Source: a virus. Taken from it: a DNA stretch of 20,287 nucleotides. The DNA is taken from the IMG/VR virus record IMGVR_UViG_3300006916_000530, positions 1 to 20,287 of that record. One strand, 5' to 3'. Both the position numbers and the translations under genes were made by a program. Under the pieces are notes generated by a model. The model saw nothing but the letters and a program-made list of their open reading frames with translations. It was not told the DNA's origin and made no database searches. This document shows positions 12,798 through 19,324 of the stretch, piece by piece. Position 1 is the stretch's first letter; each line of letters begins with the position of its first letter.

Positions 12798-13528
12798 GTA
12801 TCTTGTCTACCTCCAACCTCGACCAGTTCAAGTACCACAAGCGAAACCGCAAGGTCAATAAGTCCCAGGTCAAAAAGCTCGCTGAGTCTATCACAAAAGA
12901 AGGTCAGCTCGTTCCTATCATTGTCAGCAAAGGCAATGTGGTGCTCGACGGACAGCACCGGCTTCAAGCCATTCAGCTCATCAACAAGACAGCTGAAAGC
13001 CCGCTCAAAATCAAGTATGTCCAGAAGAAGATGGCTATCCAACAGGTAGCCGCCATGAATGCACACCAACTGCAGTGGCGCATCAACGACTGGATCAACT
13101 ACTACGCAGAAGGTGGTAATGAAAATTACATTGCTCTGCGTGACGCTGCCGAGAAGTACAAGCCCCTCAAGCTCAGTGCTCTCGCCGGGTTCCTCAACCC
13201 CACCGCCTCTACACATTCTACCTACCTTACACGTGGGGAGTATGTGTACGAGATGACTGACACGAAGGAGTTTATCTTGGACAAGCTCGTGGCTCTGAGC
13301 AAAATCAACGCAGCCTTCTCACAGAAGTGCGTGTTGGTAGCTATCATCCACCTCATGCGCCAGAAGATGTTCGACCCGCAGCGATTGTTCCACGCTATCG
13401 AGCGTAACTTTGAGTCTGTACTCGTGCAGTCCGGCACCAGTAATTGGGCTAAACACCTGCTCTACTGGTACAACAAAGGATTGCGTCACGGCAGACTCAA
13501 CCCCAATGATTTACCTCGTAGCCACTGA
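12794..13528 (+). CDS. ParB/Srx-like N-terminal domain protein
   Basis: The protein has 244 residues. The first 65 residues match the ParB N-terminal (ParB/Srx) fold: an early SNLDQFKYHKRNRKVNKSQV, a helix KKLAESITKEGQL, strand VPIIVSKGNVV, and the signature LDGQHRLQAI (51-60) with the Asp-Gly-Gln-His-Arg core. In related phage and plasmid proteins this domain binds or hydrolyses nucleotides, and some members nick DNA. The rest (about 85-244) is helical, without the classic ParB helix-turn-helix that I can see. It sits directly before the DNA polymerase (23-base overlap), so a link to replication or to copying control is likely. No parA partner is present in the window. Confidence 0.75.
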   Translation: MSILSTSNLDQFKYHKRNRKVNKSQVKKLAESITKEGQLVPIIVSKGNVVLDGQHRLQAIQLINKTAESPLKIKYVQKKMAIQQVAAMNAHQLQWRINDWINYYAEGGNENYIALRDAAEKYKPLKLSALAGFLNPTASTHSTYLTRGEYVYEMTDTKEFILDKLVALSKINAAFSQKCVLVAIIHLMRQKMFDPQRLFHAIERNFESVLVQSGTSNWAKHLLYWYNKGLRHGRLNPNDLPRSH

Positions 13529-15386
13529 GCCTAACCGCTCAGACTGTACAGACGGATTTGAATACATGCCCTGGGATGCTGCACTTGCAGCTCTCAGGGA
13601 CAATGTATATCTCTTCGTCGACATCGAAACCACAGGCTTCAACTTCCAAAGCGACAGTATCCTCTCGATACAGCTCGCTCACGACACCAACGACCAATGG
13701 GTATTCCTATTCGATAAGGACAGGATGCCCGAGATGTTCGAGGTGCTCAACAGTTGCAAGATGCTTGTCGGTCACAACATCAAGTTTGACCTCAAGTTCC
13801 TGATGCACCACGGTTATCAAATTGACGTACCTATCTACGACACTATGTTGTGTGAGCAGGTACTCGTCAATGGCACTAACCTACGTGCCGGTCTCGACAG
13901 TGTAGTACAACGCTACTGCCAAGTACGTTTGGATAAGTCTGTCCGTGCCACCTTCACCCGTGGCGGACAGCTATCCGAACGACAACTGCAGTACGCTGCC
14001 GATGACGTCAAGTATCTCAAGCCTGTTATGCAGGCTCAGATATCTGCGCTCAAGAAGAACGATCTCATGCACATCGCTCGTCTCGAATGCCAAGCCTGTC
14101 TTGCATTCCTGACCATCGAGTACAACGGTCTTACTCTTGACCGCTCGTCATGGCTCGACATGGTTGACGACCTACAATTGCAGTCACGCAAGTGTGAGTC
14201 CGACCTTAACACTATCATCGATTCAGACGACACATTCGAGTCCGTTCGCACCCCCGCGTCACAGCTCGATATGTTCTTACCTGAGTCGGAGGTAATGGGT
14301 TCGCGTCTCAATTGGGATAGCCCCGCCCAAACTCTCCGTGTGTTCCAATGCATCGACCATACCATCATGGGTACCTCTGAGCGAGACACCATGAAGATTG
14401 CTGCTGTCCATGACATCGGTAAGCTTCTACGTCTCTATCGTGAGCAGACCAAGAAGGTATCTTCGTTCGGTGAGTCCTTCATGTCTCATGTATATGAGGA
14501 TGGTAAGATTCACCCGCGCTTCGTTCAGATTAAGCGTACCGGACGTGTGTCGTGCAAAGAACCCAACATGCAGCAGATACCTGCAGACAATAACTATCGG
14601 AACTGTTTCATTACACAGCCCGACCACGTCTTCGTATCTGCTGACTATTCATCACAGGAGCTATGCATCATAGCTCACGGATCTAAAGACCCGGTCTTCA
14701 ATCACGCTCTCCGTAATGGACACGATTTGCATAGCGTCTGCGCAGCACTTGTGTTCGGGGAACGGTGGAAGGAAGCCGCGTTGGATTCGTGTGCCTTTGA
14801 GCAGAGCTTTATGAAATGCGACTGCCCCGAACATAAGAAGCTGCGTACTGCAGTTAAGAGTATCAACTTTGGACTCGCGTATGGCATGGGGCCTAAGAAG
14901 CTATCTGAGCAGATGGAGATTTCTATGTCAGAGGCTTCTACTCTGATTGAGAAGTACTTCAAAGCTTTTCCTTCTATCAAGGATTTCCTTGAGGGTATGT
15001 CCCGATCCGGTGTCAAGAATGGATTTATCAAAACCTTCAAACCGTGGGGACGTACACGTTGGTTTGACGATTGGATGCCACGTGGTATGGATATGGCTAC
15101 CAAAGGCCGTATCGAACGTGTGTCCAAGAATACCCCCATCCAGGGTACTGCAGCTGATATGACTAAGCACGCCCTCGTGCTGTGCTATGAGCATATCAAA
15201 AAGAATAACTTACCCGTAAAGCTTGTCATGACGGTTCACGACCAGATTGATACCACATGTCCTCGTGACTATGCGGAGGAGTGGGCAGCCAAGCTCAAAG
15301 AGCTAATGGAAGAAGCCGCTCAACATATTATGGGCAATGACCTACTAAAAGCAGAGGTCGACATTACAGACAAATGGAGCAAATGA
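13506..15386 (+). CDS. Family A DNA polymerase with 3'-5' exonuclease
   Basis: The protein has 626 residues from ATG 13506. The exonuclease domain has motif I VDIETTG (Asp39, Glu41), motif II GHNIKFDLKFL (Asp95) and motif III YAADDVKYL (Tyr163, Asp167). The polymerase domain has TGRVSCKEPNMQQIP (345-359), motif A SADYSSQELCIIAH (Asp380), motif B RTAVKSINFGLAYG (447-460) and motif C VHDQID (577-582). All essential residues are present except that the usual Glu of motif C (HDE) is Gln580. A Cys/His cluster (Cys429, Cys438, Cys440, His443) lies in an insert before motif B and may bind metal. The length is that of a phage replicase without a 5'-3' exonuclease. The start overlaps the ParB-like gene by 23 bases; a later start at residue 21 is possible. 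Confidence 0.95.
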   Translation: MIYLVATEPNRSDCTDGFEYMPWDAALAALRDNVYLFVDIETTGFNFQSDSILSIQLAHDTNDQWVFLFDKDRMPEMFEVLNSCKMLVGHNIKFDLKFLMHHGYQIDVPIYDTMLCEQVLVNGTNLRAGLDSVVQRYCQVRLDKSVRATFTRGGQLSERQLQYAADDVKYLKPVMQAQISALKKNDLMHIARLECQACLAFLTIEYNGLTLDRSSWLDMVDDLQLQSRKCESDLNTIIDSDDTFESVRTPASQLDMFLPESEVMGSRLNWDSPAQTLRVFQCIDHTIMGTSERDTMKIAAVHDIGKLLRLYREQTKKVSSFGESFMSHVYEDGKIHPRFVQIKRTGRVSCKEPNMQQIPADNNYRNCFITQPDHVFVSADYSSQELCIIAHGSKDPVFNHALRNGHDLHSVCAALVFGERWKEAALDSCAFEQSFMKCDCPEHKKLRTAVKSINFGLAYGMGPKKLSEQMEISMSEASTLIEKYFKAFPSIKDFLEGMSRSGVKNGFIKTFKPWGRTRWFDDWMPRGMDMATKGRIERVSKNTPIQGTAADMTKHALVLCYEHIKKNNLPVKLVMTVHDQIDTTCPRDYAEEWAAKLKELMEEAAQHIMGNDLLKAEVDITDKWSK

Positions 15387-15754
15387 AAGTCTATAGGGAC
15401 AACTCGTTCACTCGATACGAGCATCTCCCTATGCACCTACGACAAACTTACTGGCTTGATTATCTTAACAGGCTCGTTCAGTTTTCCCTTTATGACCCGG
15501 ACTTATCCGGAGAGAAGCAAGACCGGCTTCTCGCAGAAATTCGACATGTAACCGCAATCATCAAAATTCTACAGCATGAGCCTAACCGCAGAACAGTTGA
15601 GTCAAAAGCGACAGCAAAACATTGCAGTAAAACAACGCCTATTCCAGCAGCCTATCCCGGCAGCGACACGAACGTACGGACCAGTAGCAAACGAAGAGCT
15701 GCACGCCGTAGTAACCGAAAGAGTACGACAGCACGGTCTGACAATAGTAAATGA
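15374..15754 (+). CDS. Small hypothetical protein with long overlap into next gene
   Basis: The open frame has 126 residues. Residues 1-67 (from MEQMKVYRDNSFTRYEHLPM through DYLNRLVQFSLYDPD to IRHVTAIIKILQH) look like a real small helical protein. Residues after about 68 become Ser/Thr/Arg-rich (SKRRAARRSNRKSTTARS), typical of translating another gene's frame. It overlaps the polymerase end by 13 bases and the next gene by 179. Either the protein has a long disordered tail, or its C-terminus is a by-product, or ribosomes shift into the next frame. No family is recognised. Confidence 0.5.
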   Translation: MEQMKVYRDNSFTRYEHLPMHLRQTYWLDYLNRLVQFSLYDPDLSGEKQDRLLAEIRHVTAIIKILQHEPNRRTVESKATAKHCSKTTPIPAAYPGSDTNVRTSSKRRAARRSNRKSTTARSDNSK

Positions 15755-16346
15755 GGAGTTCTCCTCTGCATTGAAAGACCAGATCATGTTGTGCAAGCTG
15801 CACATCAGCAGCCCCGAGACGCCAGGTATTAACCGGGTCTTTGCCTTTATGAACAGCTATAACAAGATGCGTAAGGTCAGCTTTGCATCTGGCGCAGTTG
15901 TTCTCGTCTGTTGGAACGGCATGTTCTGGAGCGATGAAGGCACCTTTGCACGTCGTCATTACCGCAATGTGTGGGATGACATCCACAATGCTGTTGACAC
16001 ACAAGTCAACAAGATGCATACAGACTTCACCAACTTGATGGAGTTCAAGCATATGGCAGAGCAGGTAGACATTCGCCCTAAGAGTGTTGCTTCTCTTGCT
16101 GGACGCATGTACTTCGATGGCATCTTGTCTCCCCGTATGCTCAGTGACCTCAAGCGTGAGACGTATGAGTCGCCAGAGTGGGGCTTCAAGCAAACCGATG
16201 ACGGCATCTTGTTGCCCGACTCTTTGTGGAAGTTCTACAACAACTGTACAGAGGCAGCTAAGCGTGCCCCTGCACACGAAACTGTGGGTGTCCATAGCAA
16301 AATCACTAAGTTCTTGGCTGACGCAGCCGGCTTCAGCATGAACTAA
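15576..16346 (+). CDS. DUF932-like phage protein
   Basis: The protein has 256 residues. A polar N-terminus is followed by a conserved centre: RVFAFMNSYNKMRKVSFASG (87-106), AVVLVCWNGMFW (107-118), and RRHYRNVWDDI (126-136). The block 'N-S-Y-N-K ... A-x-G-A-x-V-x-V-C-x-N-G ... R-x-H' is what I associate with DUF932-type proteins, found in many phages and plasmids with unknown function. The C-terminal half is helical. It lies between polymerase and helicase genes, so it probably serves DNA metabolism. The start is uncertain because the first ~60 residues lie in a region also open in another frame. Confidence 0.65.
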   Translation: MSLTAEQLSQKRQQNIAVKQRLFQQPIPAATRTYGPVANEELHAVVTERVRQHGLTIVNEEFSSALKDQIMLCKLHISSPETPGINRVFAFMNSYNKMRKVSFASGAVVLVCWNGMFWSDEGTFARRHYRNVWDDIHNAVDTQVNKMHTDFTNLMEFKHMAEQVDIRPKSVASLAGRMYFDGILSPRMLSDLKRETYESPEWGFKQTDDGILLPDSLWKFYNNCTEAAKRAPAHETVGVHSKITKFLADAAGFSMN

Positions 16347-16585
16347 TGGACATCCGGCAACACGCCCAGTGGCAGGAGGTACTGGAAGACATCAAATCCA
16401 TGACGGATAGGGTGCTCCAGTCCTCCCGCCAGGGGCACTACCGCTTGTACAAGTGGCGCTCTTCATACATCATTGAGGAAGTAGCTACCGAACAAACCAT
16501 CGCGTTACGTACTGAACTCAAGCAAGTAATAAATGCTGCTCGAGATAAAGGTATCGACCTACGTGATGTCATCCTTGATTTATAA
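16346..16585 (+). CDS. Small helical hypothetical protein
   Basis: The protein has 79 residues: MDIRQHAQWQEVLEDIKSMT, then DRVLQSSRQGHYRLYKWRSS and a helical rest with LRTELKQVINAARDKGIDLR. Mixed charge and two helices around a short aromatic strand (HYRLYKW). It starts in a TAATG overlap with the DUF932-like gene and ends in another TAATG overlap with the next gene. No family is recognised. Confidence 0.6.
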   Translation: MDIRQHAQWQEVLEDIKSMTDRVLQSSRQGHYRLYKWRSSYIIEEVATEQTIALRTELKQVINAARDKGIDLRDVILDL

Positions 16586-16980
16586 TGGCACATGCTCATC
16601 ATCACGCTGATAGTTCTGCTCGTCGCTTCCGAGGTAGTCCATCAGACTATCTTGCTATACACGAGTGGATTGATCACTCTAAGATTGCTTTTAGTGATCA
16701 TCGACATCGTGCTCTTCGGCATCATAGCTTTGGCGTTTATGCTTGTGAAGAGCACTTCGGAAAAACGATAACGAATTCCGACGGCATTGAGGTACCTGTT
16801 AGGACTATTGCCGAACAACACATCATTGAAGACTTGGGATTCGTCCCAACAGTACAAGACTGGCTCAAGAGCATCGATAAAGAGTTCTGGATGACCGGTC
16901 GCAAATTGAATTTAGATGAACAAGATTCCGAGAGAAGTCCTCGACGCAGTAGAAGACCTGTACAAGAACAGCCAGGTTGA
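16585..16980 (+). CDS. DUF6915-like protein
   Basis: The protein has 131 residues. Residues 1-106 match a pattern I know from DUF6915 proteins of phages and bacteria: HHADSSARRFRGSPSDYLAI, then IDHSKIAFSDHRHRALRHHS, then FGKTITNSDGIEVPVRTIAE, then QHIIEDLGFVPTVQDWLKSI, and WMTG. The dense His/Asp/Glu content (HRHRALRHH, EQHIIEDLG) suggests a metal-binding, perhaps enzymatic, centre, but no activity is established to my knowledge. The last ~25 residues, Arg/Ser-rich, overlap the next gene's start by 65 bases and look non-conserved. Confidence 0.75.
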   Translation: MAHAHHHADSSARRFRGSPSDYLAIHEWIDHSKIAFSDHRHRALRHHSFGVYACEEHFGKTITNSDGIEVPVRTIAEQHIIEDLGFVPTVQDWLKSIDKEFWMTGRKLNLDEQDSERSPRRSRRPVQEQPG

Positions 16981-17395
16981 CCCACGGGAATACCCTGGTG
17001 TCTACATCTACTGGCAAGGCTGTGGCGACAGCGGAGGCATTGACGACATCCACTTCCTAAGTAAGGAGGGACTCGAGTATGCCAAACGCCAAGACTGTGC
17101 GCCTCCCCGTTGGCTTTCACGAAATGATGGACCTAACGGGCCAGAAAAGATGTACGCCTGTCATACCGTTCGCAATCAGTGGGACAACCAGGAGCGGCTT
17201 GTACCTATTGCAGGTAATCACCGCCACGAGTTGACTATTGACCAGTGGGTGTACGAACACTTTGACGTGTGTGAAATCAATGACGGTGGCTTTGCTCACT
17301 GCTTTATTGAGATGCCGCATGGTAAAGTGTGGGGTAACAGTTACAACTGGGTGCAGACGGAGGAAGAAGTTCGCTACGATCGCTATGAAGATTGA
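16916..17395 (+). CDS. Hypothetical protein (possible DUF6878-type)
   Basis: The protein has 159 residues. It has an early strand VYIYWQGCGDSGGIDDIHFL (29-48), a Cys/aromatic middle, then DQWVYEHFDVCEINDGGFAH (108-127) and an acidic end. 'Y-x-G-x-G-D-S-G-x-I' followed later by 'W-V-Y ... E-I-N-D-G-G-F/Y' is a pattern I have seen in small phage and bacterial proteins of unknown function; DUF6878 is my best guess at the family name, held with low certainty. It lies between the DUF6915-like protein and the SF2 helicase, overlapping both. Confidence 0.6.
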   Translation: MNKIPREVLDAVEDLYKNSQVDPREYPGVYIYWQGCGDSGGIDDIHFLSKEGLEYAKRQDCAPPRWLSRNDGPNGPEKMYACHTVRNQWDNQERLVPIAGNHRHELTIDQWVYEHFDVCEINDGGFAHCFIEMPHGKVWGNSYNWVQTEEEVRYDRYED

Positions 17396-18623
17396 TCAGC
17401 GGCGACTGAAACGGCAGCAGGAGGTCATTGATAAATGGACTAAGGCAGGGCGGCGAGGCACGCTTGAGGCAGTGACGGGTTTTGGTAAAACGTTCGTCGC
17501 CCTCCTTATCCTCCAAGAGATGAATGAGAAGCTACCTACAGGTACTTCTCTCATCGTAGTGCCGACACAGAATCTCAAGCAGCAGTGGGAGGAGAGCATC
17601 GAGAAGATGCACATCACCAATGCTACAGTCATGGTTATCAACAGCGCTGTGAAAATGAATCACAACGTCGACTTGTTGATACTTGACGAGATTCACAACT
17701 ACATGTCTGAGGTGTTTCGTGGTATCTTTGGGTGTACCGAATACCGATATATCCTCGGGTTGACTGCAACCCTTGACGCTGAAGACCCTAGGTTTCACGT
17801 CATCAGTCAAGCCGCTCCGGTTATCGATACGATCACCTTGCATGAAGCTGTGCGCAACGACTACGTGTCACAGTTTCAAGTCTTCAACCTCGGCCTACGC
17901 ATGAGCGAGAACGAGGAGAAGAACTACAAACTGGTAACAGACGACTACTACAAAGCGTTTGCTATCTTCAACAACCGGTTTCATGCAGCTATGCGCTGTA
18001 TGCAAGACCGACAATACCTGTCCGTATTCACTAGAAACTTGGCAGGATGGGACGAACAACAGGTACTAAACCAGGCCCGTGCGTTCAACCGAGCCATGCA
18101 GAAGCGTAAGCAGCTCATCTACAAGAGTGCTACTAAGCGTGAAGCAGCAAAGAAACTCATCGAGATATTTGATGTACCCACCATCACCTTCTCCGAGAGT
18201 GTAGACTTTGCCATTCAAATGAATAAAGAGACGCAGCCTTGGGGTGCAGCATATCATTCAAAGATGTCTAAGTACGCTCGCCAGAACGTCTTGGATTCTT
18301 TTGCTGACCTTCGGACAGACACACGTGTAATTCATACTGCACGTGCATTGGACGAAGGGTTTGATGTAAAAGGTATAGAGCTGGCTATTGTGTGTTCCGG
18401 TACGAGCACACCTCGACAAGATTTGCAACGGACTGGCCGTGCAATCAGGTTCAAGGAGGGCAAGACCGGAGTTATTATCAACCTTTATCTGAAAGATACT
18501 CAAGATGAAAAATGGCTTAAGAAGCGGCAATCCAAGTCCGCGAACGTCCAGTGGGTCTGGTCCATTGAGGAACTTCTCACTAAGTGCAACAACTCTCTAC
18601 TCCGAAATCCTATTGCTGGTTAA
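17385..18623 (+). CDS. SF2 DNA/RNA helicase (DExH type)
   Basis: The protein has 412 residues from ATG 17385, chosen because the frame upstream of it (from 17238) only shadows the previous gene. The motifs are all in order: Q-like start KIDQRRLKRQQEVIDKW; Walker A VTGFGKT (30-36); motif Ia VVPTQNLKQQW (58-68); DEIH box (101-104); motif III GLTATL (125-130); and in the second RecA domain a motif V region ALDEGFDVKGIELAI (321-335) and motif VI QRTGRAIR (348-355). This is a compact UvsW/RecG-like or RAD25-like phage helicase without accessory domains. It probably remodels replication or recombination intermediates. It overlaps the previous gene by 11 bases. Confidence 0.9.
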   Translation: MKIDQRRLKRQQEVIDKWTKAGRRGTLEAVTGFGKTFVALLILQEMNEKLPTGTSLIVVPTQNLKQQWEESIEKMHITNATVMVINSAVKMNHNVDLLILDEIHNYMSEVFRGIFGCTEYRYILGLTATLDAEDPRFHVISQAAPVIDTITLHEAVRNDYVSQFQVFNLGLRMSENEEKNYKLVTDDYYKAFAIFNNRFHAAMRCMQDRQYLSVFTRNLAGWDEQQVLNQARAFNRAMQKRKQLIYKSATKREAAKKLIEIFDVPTITFSESVDFAIQMNKETQPWGAAYHSKMSKYARQNVLDSFADLRTDTRVIHTARALDEGFDVKGIELAIVCSGTSTPRQDLQRTGRAIRFKEGKTGVIINLYLKDTQDEKWLKKRQSKSANVQWVWSIEELLTKCNNSLLRNPIAG

Positions 18624-18783
18624 GTCCGGCAAGCGTAAAGCGGATGACGAGCCGTGGCAGTTCCAACTGTCACTAAGTGAGGAGTACAACCTAGAAGCAA
18701 GCCTTGAACAAATTCAAGGAGAGCTTATGGACGTACGCAATGTTGAACAGGTGATTGCTATGACTGATGGTATACCCGCTTGA
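18505..18783 (+). CDS. Small hypothetical protein overlapping the helicase end
   Basis: This is a 92-residue open frame from ATG 18505. The first ~40 residues lie inside the helicase gene in another frame and look Ser/Gly/Pro-rich; the rest (KSGKRKADDEPWQFQLSLSE, then EASLEQIQGELMDVRNVEQV) looks like a genuine protein and fills the 143-base gap between the helicase and the next gene. No ATG lies between 18505 and the helicase end in this frame, so the true start may be a TTG or CTG near 18600-18616 or the ATG at 18505. It overlaps the following gene by 17 bases. Function unknown. Confidence 0.5.
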   Translation: MKNGLRSGNPSPRTSSGSGPLRNFSLSATTLYSEILLLVKSGKRKADDEPWQFQLSLSEEYNLEASLEQIQGELMDVRNVEQVIAMTDGIPA

Positions 18784-19324
18784 CAAGTACGTAGACGTAC
18801 TCTTGAAGCTGGACATCAGTCCAATCCAAGTTCTGTTTTGCCAAATCATATATGAACGGCGACACGACCTACTCTATAAGATTGCCCAAGAGGGACAGAT
18901 ATTCCCTAAAGAATACTTGGACGATCTTGTAGAGAAGGGTCTTGTCGTAGATACTAATCCCAACGAGAACTCCAAGTACGCAGATTTCTATGAGGTTACG
19001 GACAAGTTTGTTCAGGCGTTCTACGCTATTTCAACGACTGACGGTGAGGAGTTCTGGGCTGCATACCCTGCCTTCATTACCATTGACGGTAAGAAGATTC
19101 CGGCTAAGGCGGTCAACAAAGAGGAGCTGGTAAAGTGGTACCACAAACATGTGGGTAGCATGCATGACCATACCAAGGTGATGGATGCTCTCAAGTTTGC
19201 TAAGGAACGTAAGCTTATCAGTATGCGTATTGACAAGTGGCTCCAAGCCGAGTCATTCGTTGACCTCTGGGAGATGATGAAAGATGTACCTGTAGAAGAC
19301 CTACCGCATGACCGAATCCTCTGA
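18767..19324 (+). CDS. Hypothetical protein, possible helicase loader or accessory
   Basis: The protein has 185 residues. The N-terminal half is a helical region with winged-helix appearance (LDISPIQVLFCQIIYERRHD, then PKEYLDDLVEKGLVVDT). The C-terminal half has a pattern I associate with proteins encoded just before phage DnaB genes: EEFWAAYPAFITIDGKKIPA, then KEELVKWYHKHVGSMHDHTK, then DALKFAKERKLISMRIDKWL. The DnaB gene overlaps its end by 17 bases. Position and layout (DNA-binding-like half plus helical half) suit a helicase loader or replication initiator, but there is no AAA+ motif and the role is inferred. Confidence 0.6.
   Translation: MVYPLDKYVDVLLKLDISPIQVLFCQIIYERRHDLLYKIAQEGQIFPKEYLDDLVEKGLVVDTNPNENSKYADFYEVTDKFVQAFYAISTTDGEEFWAAYPAFITIDGKKIPAKAVNKEELVKWYHKHVGSMHDHTKVMDALKFAKERKLISMRIDKWLQAESFVDLWEMMKDVPVEDLPHDRIL

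Noticed and set aside
12665-13216. 183-codon minus-strand open frame opposite the ParB-like gene
   Set aside because: It lies fully antisense to two genes with clear motifs and good fit; its sequence is Leu/Val-rich in the way antisense frames are.
13410-13505. Longer polymerase start at 13410
   Set aside because: The extra 32 residues only shadow the ParB-like gene; ATG 13506 directly precedes the exonuclease domain.
15639-16295. 218-codon minus-strand open frame opposite the DUF932-like gene
   Set aside because: Antisense shadow of a conserved gene in a plus-strand operon; no motif of its own.
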